Under the pieces are notes generated by a model. The model saw only the letters and a list, made by a program, of their open reading frames with translations. It was not told where the DNA came from and did no database searches. 64,000 nucleotides of DNA from Nodosilinea sp. WJT8-NPBG4. Lineage in GTDB: Bacteria > Cyanobacteriota > Cyanobacteriia > Phormidesmidales > Phormidesmidaceae. The translations under genes and the position numbers were made by a program. The stretch lies in the NCBI GenBank assembly GCA_019359285.1, contig JAHHHQ010000041.1:1-64000 (forward strand). Reading direction: 5' to 3'. Shown here one piece after another: positions 1-7,196 of the stretch (the stretch's first letter is position 1; each line of letters begins with the position of its first letter).

Positions 1-68
1 CGTCCAGGCAGCCAATCCTTGATTCGTTCCCATTGGTCATCGCGTAGGGCGTAGCGGCGGGTTGGCAT
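1..68 (-). mobile_element. IS5-family transposase, N-terminal fragment cut by the window edge
   Basis: Reading the minus strand from the ATG at 66-68, the 22 visible codons begin MPTRRYALRDDQWERI and continue to LPG. This is the characteristic opening of IS5-family (DUF4096-type) transposases. Only the N-terminus is in the window, so nothing can be said about the DDE catalytic residues or whether the element is intact. The terminal inverted repeat should lie between the start codon and about 120, but I could not define it without the other end. It directly flanks the mazEF pair, which is a common neighbourhood for mobile DNA. Confidence 0.8.
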
Positions 69-130
69 CAGTATCACAAACCTGAAACTCAACTTCTCCC
101 ACCTTACCTAATTGATGACACGCCCTAAAG

Positions 131-454
131 TTACTCAGCAAACATTTCGGCCAGGGTTTCAAGCAGCATTCTCTGCTCCCCAACGCCGATTTGGCCTAGG
201 CGCTTAACCAACCGAGCCTTATCGACGGTACGAATTTGGTCTAAAACAATCTGGCCGTTCTTACCCTCAAAATGGCAGGCAATGCGGGTGGGGTAGAGTT
301 TGCCCTTGGTCGTCATGGGGGCCACGATCGCAGTGGTAATGTAGCGATTCATCTCGTCGGGCGAGATCACCACGCAGGGCCGTGTTTTTCTAATTTCGTT
401 GCCCACGGTGGGGTCGAGGTTGACGAGAAAAACGTCGAAGCGGTTGACTACCAT
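131..454 (-). CDS. mazF: MazF/PemK-family toxin (endoribonuclease)
   Basis: About 107 residues, the usual size for MazF/PemK toxins. The N-terminus MVVNRFDVFLVNLDPTVG and the following RPCVVISPDEMN are hallmark family segments: a beta-strand with the substrate-binding loop and the RP motif. MazF proteins cut mRNA or tRNA at short sequence motifs; the target here cannot be read from sequence. I chose the ATG at 454 because homologues begin MVVNRFD; an ATG two codons upstream (460) is equally open. Either start overlaps the 3' end of the antitoxin gene, so translation is probably coupled and the antitoxin is made first, as usual for mazEF. Confidence 0.9.
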   Translation of the reverse strand: MVVNRFDVFLVNLDPTVGNEIRKTRPCVVISPDEMNRYITTAIVAPMTTKGKLYPTRIACHFEGKNGQIVLDQIRTVDKARLVKRLGQIGVGEQRMLLETLAEMFAE

Positions 455-708
455 TCCCATTCAGCGTCGTCCCAGTCGGTGGGGTTGAGGTCGTCGAGCA
501 GGTTGTCGTCGTGACTGTCTGCCATGGCGGCAAAGGCGTCCTCCCATCCGGCTCGCTGGCGAGGCGCGGTGCGAATGACGAGGTGATCGCCCTCTACCTC
601 TACTTCTACGTCTGCATTAAGCCCGCTCTGCTCTAGCAACAGTTTGGGAATCCGAATGCCCTGGGAATTACCAATTTTGACAATGCGAGTTCTAATGGCG
701 GTGCCCAT
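448..708 (-). CDS. mazE: MazE-type antitoxin (AbrB/SpoVT fold)
   Basis: An 86-residue protein with an N-terminal swapped-hairpin AbrB/MazE DNA-binding segment (TRIVKIGNSQGIRIPKLLLE, residues about 7-26) and an acidic, tryptophan-rich tail (NPTDWDDAEWEW) that in MazE proteins lies across and blocks the toxin active site. It precedes and overlaps the toxin gene by a few bases, the standard mazEF layout. It should both neutralise the toxin and repress the pair by binding its own promoter in the gap upstream of 708. No truncation or odd residues seen. Confidence 0.9.
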   Translation of the reverse strand: MGTAIRTRIVKIGNSQGIRIPKLLLEQSGLNADVEVEVEGDHLVIRTAPRQRAGWEDAFAAMADSHDDNLLDDLNPTDWDDAEWEW

Positions 709-1017
709 AGACGGTGTGTGCCCAGACGCGAAGTAATTACATTGTAGATACGTCCACTGGGGCCGTCAAGGAGAGAACCCTTGCAAATCTCTATCGAGTC
801 TAGGACAGGTTCGACATAGGCATCGCGCTGCACCGCCCTACCCAGAGGTTTCCGCCTACCAAAGTGTCCTAGCCAAATTAACTGGTGCGATAGTCGTGAA
901 CGGCTCTCGATATCACTGCACCTTAGAGCATTTGAAAAAGTGTCTCTACTGTAGATGACGCAGCGGCAGACTCGCCTAGGGTTGGCGTAGTCATTCACAC
1001 CGTTAAGGAGTCAGCCG
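709..1017. other. Intergenic, mazEF promoter side
   Basis: About 310 bases with no convincing gene. The promoter and operator of mazEF should lie here, as well as the promoter of the next plus-strand gene. The only clear signal is an AAGGAG ribosome site just before 1018. An open frame on the minus strand (633-998) has no recognisable composition and overlaps mazE. Confidence 0.5.
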
Positions 1018-1299
1018 ATGAATTCTGTGCAGCCGCCATCTAGTCATAGTCAAGCTTGGGTCGTGCAAACCTGGCTAGCCTTTTTGCTGTCGGTGGGCAG
1101 CCTATCGCTGGGCATCTTTTGCCTGCCGGTGAATGCTTGGGTAAAAGGCTACATGGGCATGGGCACGTTGTTTGCCCTGGGGTCTACCGCTAGCCTCTCC
1201 AAAACGGTGCGCGATCTGCACGAAGCCAAGCAGGTCACCGCCCGCATTGACGAAGCTAAGGTCGAAAAACTTTTGGCTGAGCATCACCCGTTGCGGTAG
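1018..1299 (+). CDS. YiaA/YiaB-family two-helix inner membrane protein
   Basis: A 93-residue protein with two hydrophobic helices (about residues 17-37 and 42-62) separated by a short VNAWVKGYMG turn, followed by a charged cytoplasmic tail (KTVRDLHEAKQ). This spacing, with a W-x-x-x-x-G helix pair, matches the YiaA/YiaB domain family, whose function is unknown. A strong AAGGAG sits 7 bases before the ATG. The 3' end runs 44 bases into the end of the convergent gene on the other strand. Confidence 0.75.
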   Translation: MNSVQPPSSHSQAWVVQTWLAFLLSVGSLSLGIFCLPVNAWVKGYMGMGTLFALGSTASLSKTVRDLHEAKQVTARIDEAKVEKLLAEHHPLR

Positions 1300-2005
1300 C
1301 ACGATCAATTGCACAGGCGGCGAAGTAAAACCCCAGCAAAACCTCTCTGGCGTGCCACTGCTTAAAAGAAACTGAGCGGAAAAATGCAATGTAGGACAGC
1401 ACCAAGGCCCCAAGAAACAACGCCACCTGCTCAAAGGATGCTGCTCCGACGCGGAAAATATTGACCCAAAACACTCCGCCTAGGATCAGCAGCCCAAACG
1501 AGATGTTGCGGTACATGATATGGGTAGCCTGGTACAAATCTGCGGTAACCAGGGAGGGCCTATTATTCTTTTTTAGATATGAGCAGACCCTCGAATAGAG
1601 ATGATTCATCGTTTTTGGCATACCAATTTTATCGTGCAGCAGCAGCACTAAGCGGTTCTCAAAATCGAGGGTTTTGGGATCAGTATCTTTAGCCAGCCCT
1701 TGCAGCCACTCGCCTCGGTTGAGAAGAATTTCAACTGGGAAATAGTGGAAATCTCGCTTCGACAGATTACACAGAGCCAAAAAAAACTTCCAGGTCACGC
1801 CCTGCGCTAAGCCCCCTAAGAGATAGCTAGCAAACGCCAGCGCAATCAATACCTGAAGGGACAACTTGGTTAGAATCAAACCGATAAAAGCTTGCAGGCT
1901 AATGGCTGGGTTGTAGAGCAAGAAGATCGCCAATATGAGGGGCATGCCCCCAAGAATGGCGGCGAAAAACTCGTAGGGCCCCAGCGCAAATTTGAATAGA
2001 TCCAT
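1256..2005 (-). CDS. Hypothetical multi-pass membrane protein
   Basis: I do not recognise a family. The 249-residue product has hydrophobic stretches near residues 14-33, 38-68, 168-187 and 192-212, with a soluble, charged middle (about 75-160) containing DPKTLDFENRLVLLLHDKIGMP. The topology suggests two N-terminal and two C-terminal membrane segments around a cytoplasmic or periplasmic domain. The last 15 codons overlap the tail of the convergent YiaA-like gene, an arrangement that could allow antisense interference. It is separated from the downstream-reading deaminase gene by a short gap. Confidence 0.6.
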   Translation of the reverse strand: MDLFKFALGPYEFFAAILGGMPLILAIFLLYNPAISLQAFIGLILTKLSLQVLIALAFASYLLGGLAQGVTWKFFLALCNLSKRDFHYFPVEILLNRGEWLQGLAKDTDPKTLDFENRLVLLLHDKIGMPKTMNHLYSRVCSYLKKNNRPSLVTADLYQATHIMYRNISFGLLILGGVFWVNIFRVGAASFEQVALFLGALVLSYIAFFRSVSFKQWHAREVLLGFYFAACAIDRATATGDAQPKVFRP

Positions 2006-2039
2006 AACCCCAGGATGGCTAAATCAACGGCAAACAAGC

Positions 2040-2513
2040 TTAGAAAAACCCCTCAAAGGCCTCCAGTGCTTCGTCTTCAAGCACGGGACCAATGACTTCG
2101 ACCGGGCGCTTGCCGTGCTTAAGCACCTCGCGGCTGCCTAAATGCAGCTGAAAGGGAGATTCGCCCTGGAAGCTGTAGAGGCGATCGCTGCCCAGCGCAT
2201 AGATTAGCCGCCCCACCCCGCTCCAAAAGATCGCCCCGGCACACATGGGGCAGGGTTCGGTGCTGGCGTAGAGGGTGCAGTCTTTGAGAGTGTCTGGGCT
2301 GAAGCTTTTGTCCATTTGGCGCAGCAGCACGGTTTCGGCGTGGCCGGTGCAGTCATGCTCGGTGATCTGGTTGTTTTCGGCTTCGGCCAGCACTTGGCCT
2401 GAGGCATCGGCCAGCACGGCACCAAAGGGGCGGTTGCCGGCCTCACGGGCGCTATGGGAAAGGGCGATCGCTCGCCGCACATGGCCCAAATCTTGCTCAC
2501 TTACATCGCTCAT
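2040..2513 (-). CDS. Nucleoside deaminase (cytidine/deoxycytidylate deaminase superfamily)
   Basis: A 157-residue zinc hydrolase of the CMP/dCMP deaminase fold. The zinc-binding HAE (residues 58-60, with Glu60 as proton shuttle) and PCPMC (residues 87-91) motifs are both intact. The length and the TEPCPMCAGAIFWSGVGRLIYA segment place it with guanine-deaminase/TadA-like nucleoside deaminases; the true substrate (guanine, adenosine in tRNA, cytosine) cannot be fixed by eye. The frame is open further upstream to 2717, but homology starts at MSDVSEQDL, so I set the start there. Confidence 0.88.
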   Translation of the reverse strand: MSDVSEQDLGHVRRAIALSHSAREAGNRPFGAVLADASGQVLAEAENNQITEHDCTGHAETVLLRQMDKSFSPDTLKDCTLYASTEPCPMCAGAIFWSGVGRLIYALGSDRLYSFQGESPFQLHLGSREVLKHGKRPVEVIGPVLEDEALEAFEGFF

Positions 2514-2562
2514 CCGCCGCACTCCGATTGATTGCTTACCCATCATCCCACTAGACCTGGAG

Positions 2563-3180
2563 CTACTTGGGGAAGCCGTTGGGAATTTCAAAGCGATCGC
2601 CCGTGCGGCAATATTCATAGCCCGCCATCCGCCCGATCGCCCCCACTTTGTCAACATCAATGCGGTTGTTCTCGCCCAGCACGTCGTCGCGCACAAACAG
2701 ATGCACCACCTGGCCAATCACAATGTGAAACTCGCCCACCGGCACAATTTGCAGAGTGCGGCACTCAAAGGCCACGGGCGACTCCGCCACGCGGGGCGGT
2801 TTGATCACTCGGCTGGGGGCGGGCGACAGGTTCACATAGGCAAATTCCGACTCGCCGTAGGGTAGCGGCTCGGCACATTCCGCCACCTGGTGAGCGTAGG
2901 ACTCGACCGCCAGGTTGATCACGTATTCGCCAGTGCCGCCTTCGTTGTGAGGGCGCACATTGCGCAGAGTATCTTTTTCGCTGCCGTCGGGCTTGAGGCT
3001 GATGCTAAACATCAGCGCCAGGGGCTTGTGGCCCGCAGCGTTGAAGTAGGAGAAGGGGGCCAGGTTGGCCACGCCCTCAGGCGACAGGCTGGAGACAAAA
3101 GCGATCGGCCGGGGCACGACGCTGCCAATCAGCAGCTTATAGCGAGTCGAGGGGTCTAGCAGCTCAGGGTCAATTTCCAT
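2563..3180 (-). CDS. Flavin reductase-like protein (DIM6/NTAB family)
   Basis: A 205-residue FMN-binding split-barrel protein. The opening RYKLLIGSVVPRPIAFVSSLSPEGVANLAPFSYFN is characteristic of the DIM6/NTAB flavin reductase-like family, with the conserved RPIA and N-APFS segments that contact FMN. Members bind FMN and reduce flavins or serve as small oxidoreductases; the physiological acceptor is unknown. The frame continues upstream to 3276, but the extra 32 residues are Cys/Arg-rich and unlike the family, so I start at MEIDPELL. It is co-directional with the deaminase gene 49 bases downstream. Confidence 0.85.
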   Translation of the reverse strand: MEIDPELLDPSTRYKLLIGSVVPRPIAFVSSLSPEGVANLAPFSYFNAAGHKPLALMFSISLKPDGSEKDTLRNVRPHNEGGTGEYVINLAVESYAHQVAECAEPLPYGESEFAYVNLSPAPSRVIKPPRVAESPVAFECRTLQIVPVGEFHIVIGQVVHLFVRDDVLGENNRIDVDKVGAIGRMAGYEYCRTGDRFEIPNGFPK

Positions 3181-3358
3181 GGGGGTCGGGGTGCAACAAG
3201 GGCGATAGCGGGCATTTTGCCACGTTTCGCCCGCTGCGACTGAGCGCTCCGTAGCTAACCCCGACATATCCACCATGGATTTGGCTGTTCTAGCCCAACA
3301 ATCCCACCGCTATCAATGGCCGCTGGGCATCGCTATCAGTGGCCCTGCGATCGCCTGC

Positions 3359-4195
3359 TTACGAACCGCGCTGTTCAACTTGCAAGACCAGGATATGGAC
3401 ATCGGCGGGCTCTTTGACCGGTGTTTCTGGAGGAGTTACCGTAGGCCAAACTGTCTTTAACTCTTGCAAACTCTTGGCGATCGCAGTGTGGTCTTCAGCG
3501 CGGGTCTGTTCCATCTCTTGGGCAATGGTTTGGTACAGCTGGTCGGCATAGACAACGAACCCGCGCGAGTCTTGATACTCAACCGCTTCCACAATTTTGC
3601 CATCTACCACGGCGGCTTCATATTCTTCAGCAGCGGTTTTGAGCACCTGGGTGATGACGTCTAGCACAAAGCCAGGTGACTCGCGCTGGTCAGCGGGCAA
3701 GGCCTCGATCGCACCATCAACCGCCGCGATCGATTCGTCAAATTCGGTTTTGAGCTGATCGCTCTCGGGAGCAGACTTGGTCAAATCAAGCAGCTCATTG
3801 AGGTGGTCTTTGAATGGCGGGACATTGCGCTCAGCGAGTTGGGCCTCGACCCCACCGTAGAGCTCCTCGACCGGGTGACCAATATGGGGTTCAGCTTCCT
3901 CATAGTTACCGGCGGCGATCAGCTCTTCTGCCACCATCAGGTGACCTTTCATCAGCGCCAGGCTGGTCATATAGTCGACATCAGGATTGCTAGTGGCTCC
4001 AGCTTCGCCGCCCTCGCCACCTTCACCTCCCTCACCACCTTCGCCGCCCTCGCCGCCGCCATGGGCCGCATCTGCGGTGGGAGAGGGTTCGGTAGCGGCT
4101 TCACCACCTTCGGGTGTTGCCCCGCCACAGGCTCCTAACGTCGCCGCTAAACCAACCGCCAGGAACAGCTCTACAGGCTTGAGTTGCTTTGCCAT
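3359..4195 (-). CDS. Secreted lipoprotein with Gly-Gly-Glu repeat linker
   Basis: A 278-residue predicted lipoprotein. The signal peptide ends in the lipobox TLGAC with the lipidated Cys23. It is followed by an acidic low-complexity linker made of about six Gly-Gly-Glu repeats (residues 46-65) and then a helical domain with His residues in MKGHLMVAEEL and EPHIGHPVEELY. The His/Glu pairs could bind a metal, but I do not recognise the family; a resemblance to imelysin/EfeO-like helical metal proteins is only a guess. The next gene upstream is a multicopper oxidase on the same strand, which makes an envelope metal role plausible. A TTGAGAATA box lies just upstream of the start. Confidence 0.75.
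   Translation of the reverse strand: MAKQLKPVELFLAVGLAATLGACGGATPEGGEAATEPSPTADAAHGGGEGGEGGEGGEGGEGGEAGATSNPDVDYMTSLALMKGHLMVAEELIAAGNYEEAEPHIGHPVEELYGGVEAQLAERNVPPFKDHLNELLDLTKSAPESDQLKTEFDESIAAVDGAIEALPADQRESPGFVLDVITQVLKTAAEEYEAAVVDGKIVEAVEYQDSRGFVVYADQLYQTIAQEMEQTRAEDHTAIAKSLQELKTVWPTVTPPETPVKEPADVHILVLQVEQRGS
4001..4060 (-). repeat. In-gene 9-bp repeat tract encoding Gly-Gly-Glu units
   Basis: Near-identical GGE-coding triplet groups (on the plus strand variants of CCTTCACCT and CCCTCGCCG) are tandemly repeated inside the lipoprotein gene. Such tracts readily gain or lose units by slippage in multiples of nine, so the linker length may vary between strains without breaking the frame. 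Confidence 0.8.
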
Positions 4196-4202
4196 ATCAG
4201 TG

Positions 4203-4220
4203 TTAATTGAGAATAAATTG
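4203..4220 (-). promoter_or_regulatory. Possible Fur-type box before the lipoprotein gene
   Basis: The plus strand reads TTAATTGAGAATAAATTG, which resembles the TTGAGAAT core of cyanobacterial Fur boxes and shares TTGAGAATA with the region upstream of the neighbouring multicopper oxidase gene. This is a by-eye match only. Confidence 0.35.
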
Positions 4221-4308
4221 CGTTTAGTCTTATCTCTATGAGCCTAGGGCTATCTGAGATCGCATGTCAATAAGATCTGGGGCAGCGGCGGCGAGCGAGG
4301 CTTGAAAC

Positions 4309-5313
4309 CTAGGCCGGCAAGACATCAAACAGCCCCATGCAGCCATGCTCTGCGATCGCATCTTGATGGGGATGAAACATATATTGACCGGGATAAGGGT
4401 AGGCAAACTCTAGAATGTGGCGCTCGGCGGTGCCCATGGTGATCACGTCAGAATCGCCGGTTGAGGTGAGGGTGCGCCCTGTGGGAAAAATTTGAAACAG
4501 GTTGGCATGAATGTGGAAGGTCACCGCTACGTCAAACTCAATCATGTTGAGCAGATATAGCCGCACCCGCTGGTTTTGATAAATAGGAATCGGGTGATCT
4601 CGGTAGTAGTTAGGAACGCCGTTAAAGGCATACAGCTCGTTGTGCTCATCGTTGTCGATGTCAAAGCCGCCCATCACCAACACCATTTCGTCCGCAGGTG
4701 GACGACCCTCGGGCGGATCCACAATAAATAGACCATAAAGCCCTTTGCTGATGTGGCGGGTCACTGGAGCAACGTGGCAATGGTAGGGATGCACCCCAAA
4801 CGGCCCGGCCTCAAACTCATACACCATCGTCTGGCCATGGCGAATCGGCTGAACGCCATCCATCTCAGCGGGGTGAATGCCGTGAAAGTGCATGCTGTGG
4901 GAATGCCCGTCTTGGTTGTGGAAGATAATTCGCACCCGCTCTCCGGCTTTGGCCCGCAGGGTGGGGCCTGGGACTCTGCCGTTGAGGTTCCAGCTCATGA
5001 AGGTAATGGCACTGTTGAGCTGGAGGGGTGAGCTGTTGGCCGTCACCTCAAATTCCCGCACAGTGCGACCGTTTTCCGACTTGAGCGTGCCGTGGTCAAA
5101 GTCTCGCAGCAGGGCCATGGGGTCAAAGCTGTTGGCAGTCGGCGACGAATAGCCCTCGGGCAACGGGGGAATGCGCGCGGCCTGCGATCGCCCCGCCCAG
5201 GTTGATCCCACCACTGCCGCCGTCGCCACGGCCCCAATGCCCCCAGCCCCCCAGCCCAGAAATTGACGTCGCGACCAGGCGGTCGGAAATTTTGCGAAGG
5301 GTTGTTTAGCCAT
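4309..5313 (-). CDS. Tat-exported multicopper oxidase
   Basis: A 334-residue cupredoxin-type oxidase. A twin-arginine signal (SRRQFLGWGAGG, residues 14-25) indicates folded export to the periplasm. Copper-ligand motifs are visible in order: HFHGIH (142-147), HPYHCH (175-180, with the type-1 Cys179), HIHANLF (267-273) and HPHQ (314-317). The size and two cupredoxin domains suggest a two-domain laccase/nitrite-reductase-like architecture rather than a three-domain laccase; the trinuclear centre would form between subunits. Substrate is unknown; oxidation of Fe(II), Mn(II), Cu(I) or phenolics are options. It sits upstream of the lipoprotein gene on the same strand. Confidence 0.9.
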   Translation of the reverse strand: MAKQPFAKFPTAWSRRQFLGWGAGGIGAVATAAVVGSTWAGRSQAARIPPLPEGYSSPTANSFDPMALLRDFDHGTLKSENGRTVREFEVTANSSPLQLNSAITFMSWNLNGRVPGPTLRAKAGERVRIIFHNQDGHSHSMHFHGIHPAEMDGVQPIRHGQTMVYEFEAGPFGVHPYHCHVAPVTRHISKGLYGLFIVDPPEGRPPADEMVLVMGGFDIDNDEHNELYAFNGVPNYYRDHPIPIYQNQRVRLYLLNMIEFDVAVTFHIHANLFQIFPTGRTLTSTGDSDVITMGTAERHILEFAYPYPGQYMFHPHQDAIAEHGCMGLFDVLPA

Positions 5314-5336
5314 GCCAGAGAGAAAGAGCCATCTTC

Positions 5337-5353
5337 TTGAGAATAGTTCTTAA
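5337..5353 (-). promoter_or_regulatory. Possible Fur-type box before the multicopper oxidase gene
   Basis: TTGAGAATAGTTCTTAA is an imperfect palindrome (TTGAGAA / TTCTTAA, six of seven pairs) placed 24-40 bases upstream of the start codon. It shares TTGAGAATA with the upstream region of the adjacent lipoprotein gene, suggesting a common regulator. Identity of that regulator is inference. Confidence 0.35.
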
Positions 5354-5547
5354 TGGCTAGAGTTGTCAGTTTCCTGGCGGCTTGAGCCTTGGCCCATGGA
5401 TGCAGTAGTCGTCAATCAACACGCTGCGCTGGTTTTGAGAATTTGCAAGAGGCGACTAATCATCTGGTGCCGCCGAGGGAAGGCCACGGGCTGTCGTCGC
5501 GCGAACCTAAGGGTTTTAGAAAATTCTGAGTTCTTGAGTTTGTGCCC

Positions 5548-6384
5548 CTAGCGGCAGTAGTCGTTAATCGGCTGCGCGGCTTGGACTGCGATCGGTGACC
5601 ACTGACGAATCACGAACTCGCTTAAGCCCACATTGTCTGGGCGGGTTGGGTCAAGCGTAGCCCAGTCGGCGCGATCGCCCCAATCATACGTGTAACCCAA
5701 CTGAGTCCAAGGGTAAGGCATGGCACTCGGGGGTTCTACACTGTTGACTGCGATCGGCTGTCCCTGATATTGATAGCGCTGATCGTACTGGGCGTAAAAC
5801 CAGTGCTGATAGCTGATCGGCACCGAGATAAATTCACTGGCGGTGCGAAAGCGCAGTTCAGCCTCATGATCAGTAATTTCAGGGTCGGGGCTAGGGCGAA
5901 AGAGAAACTGTGGATCGACCCAGGTCTCGACCACCTGACGATTGACAGCCTGGGCAGCAGGTTCAGGCGGCAAACCGAGCACCTGGCCGAGACGTGCCGC
6001 TAAGGAAACCTCAGCGGTTGGAGTATAGGTTTCGCAAAAGCTTTGCAGGTCAGGGACGACTGTAACCCAGACATCGCGAGTGACAATCAGTTGATGCCCC
6101 ACATTCTGGGTATAGCCCACCCAGTCAGCCCAGGTCGCCACTAAAACTTGGCCCTGCTGATTCCACGTTAGAGCGTTGTTTTGGCGCGTAATGGCAGTCA
6201 AGTCTCTAAAGACTTCGTTAGGCTCTGGTGTTTTGGCATCTTCGACAGCATCCCAATAGGCTGGTGGTGCGATCGCCCCTGCCTGAGCCTGCACCGGGCT
6301 TGCGATCGCCCCGCAGACCTCAACCAGACCCAGCACCATTGCCCCAATGCTGAAGCGTAGCCTTTGCCCAGAGTTAGCGACCAT
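5548..6384 (-). CDS. Hypothetical exported protein
   Basis: A 278-residue protein beginning with a signal peptide (hydrophobic FSIGAMVLGLVEVCGAIASPVQAQA, cleavage probably after AQA). The mature part is rich in aromatic residues and contains WTQLGYTYDWG and a C-terminal GLSEFVIRQWSPIAV...NDYCR. I believe this resembles conserved cyanobacterial secreted proteins of unknown function, but I cannot name a domain. Two cysteines (in SFCETY and the terminal DYCR) could form a disulfide. The reading frame is open to 6519; the start at 6384 is chosen because it puts the signal peptide at the N-terminus. Confidence 0.65.
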   Translation of the reverse strand: MVANSGQRLRFSIGAMVLGLVEVCGAIASPVQAQAGAIAPPAYWDAVEDAKTPEPNEVFRDLTAITRQNNALTWNQQGQVLVATWADWVGYTQNVGHQLIVTRDVWVTVVPDLQSFCETYTPTAEVSLAARLGQVLGLPPEPAAQAVNRQVVETWVDPQFLFRPSPDPEITDHEAELRFRTASEFISVPISYQHWFYAQYDQRYQYQGQPIAVNSVEPPSAMPYPWTQLGYTYDWGDRADWATLDPTRPDNVGLSEFVIRQWSPIAVQAAQPINDYCR

Positions 6385-6463
6385 GCCATGCCACAGAGTT
6401 CTATAGCGTTGGATTACCCAGATGGTGCGATCGTGGACTGGGGTGCGATCGCCCACCGTTGAG

Positions 6464-7126
6464 TTAATTATTCGCCTGCCACCAGGCCCGCAGATCTTGC
6501 ACAGCCGCAATTTCATCATCCTTAGCAGTACTCAAAAACCCATAGAGCAGGTCTTTGGGAATCTGGGGAAAGGTTGGGCTCAGCTCTACTTCGCTATAAA
6601 CACCGTCTTGCAGCACATATACCCGCCAGACCTTACCGTTAAAGCGCCAAAATTCCGGCACCCCTAGGCTGGCGTAGAACTGATTCTTGGCGATATCGGT
6701 ATGGGTAATGTCGACCTCGACCACCAGATCGGGCGGTGGGTCTTCGCCAAACACCACATTGCGCCCCTTCACCAGGGGTTGATTTTGAATGTAGTAGGCG
6801 TTATCAGGCTCAGCCCCTTTTCTGAGGCCAGGATAGTTCATCGTGGTTGACCCCATGGTCTTGATCCGCAGACCCATGAGTTCTACCAGGGTCAAAATAA
6901 ACCGCTCAATCAGCCGCCCCGAAAACTCGTGATCTTCTAACGGCACGGTGATTTCTAAAACTCCGTCGTCGTAGGTGAGCCGCGAACCGCGGGACTGGGG
7001 CAGCGCCTCTAAAATTTGTAAATACCCTTGCCAAGACACGCCGCGCAGCAGCACCCGCTGTTCACCTACCGGGAGCAGGTCAGACTTGGGTTCTGGAGCA
7101 GTGATAACCATTGCATTAAGTGACAC
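6464..7126 (-). CDS. Uma2-family (DUF820) putative restriction-endonuclease-fold protein
   Basis: About 215-220 residues. The family segments SRLTYDDGVLEITVPLEDHE and EPPPDLVVEVDITHTDIAKNQFYASLGVPEFWRF-like core (here DPPPDLVVEVD, then K and YASLGVPEFWR) are the PD-(D/E)XK-like signature of Uma2/DUF820 proteins, which are massively expanded in cyanobacteria and of unknown biological role. The frame starts at a GTG (7126); an in-frame ATG five codons later (7111) is an equally likely start. There is no partner gene that suggests a restriction system. Confidence 0.88.
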   Translation of the reverse strand: MSLNAMVITAPEPKSDLLPVGEQRVLLRGVSWQGYLQILEALPQSRGSRLTYDDGVLEITVPLEDHEFSGRLIERFILTLVELMGLRIKTMGSTTMNYPGLRKGAEPDNAYYIQNQPLVKGRNVVFGEDPPPDLVVEVDITHTDIAKNQFYASLGVPEFWRFNGKVWRVYVLQDGVYSEVELSPTFPQIPKDLLYGFLSTAKDDEIAAVQDLRAWWQANN

Positions 7127-7150
7127 TACCCTGCATTTTAATTTGTCAAA

Positions 7151-7190
7151 CCACAGAACCCTGATTTTTCAAAAAATCGGGGTTCTGTGG
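7151..7190 (-). terminator. Strong hairpin behind the GH57 gene
   Basis: A 40-base imperfect palindrome: two 20-base arms, each containing the CCACAGAACCC / GGGTTCTGTGG pairing, match at 18 of 20 positions with essentially no loop. It begins 7 bases past the stop of the GH57 gene and lies before the Uma2 gene, so it fits a transcription terminator; on the minus strand it is followed by TTTGACAAAT rather than a long T run. It could equally be a dispersed palindromic repeat. Confidence 0.6.
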
Positions 7191-7196
7191 AAGCGC

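Noticed and set aside
633..998. Minus-strand frame of 121 codons upstream of mazEF
   Set aside because: Overlaps the mazE gene, has a composition unlike neighbouring proteins and no ribosome site.
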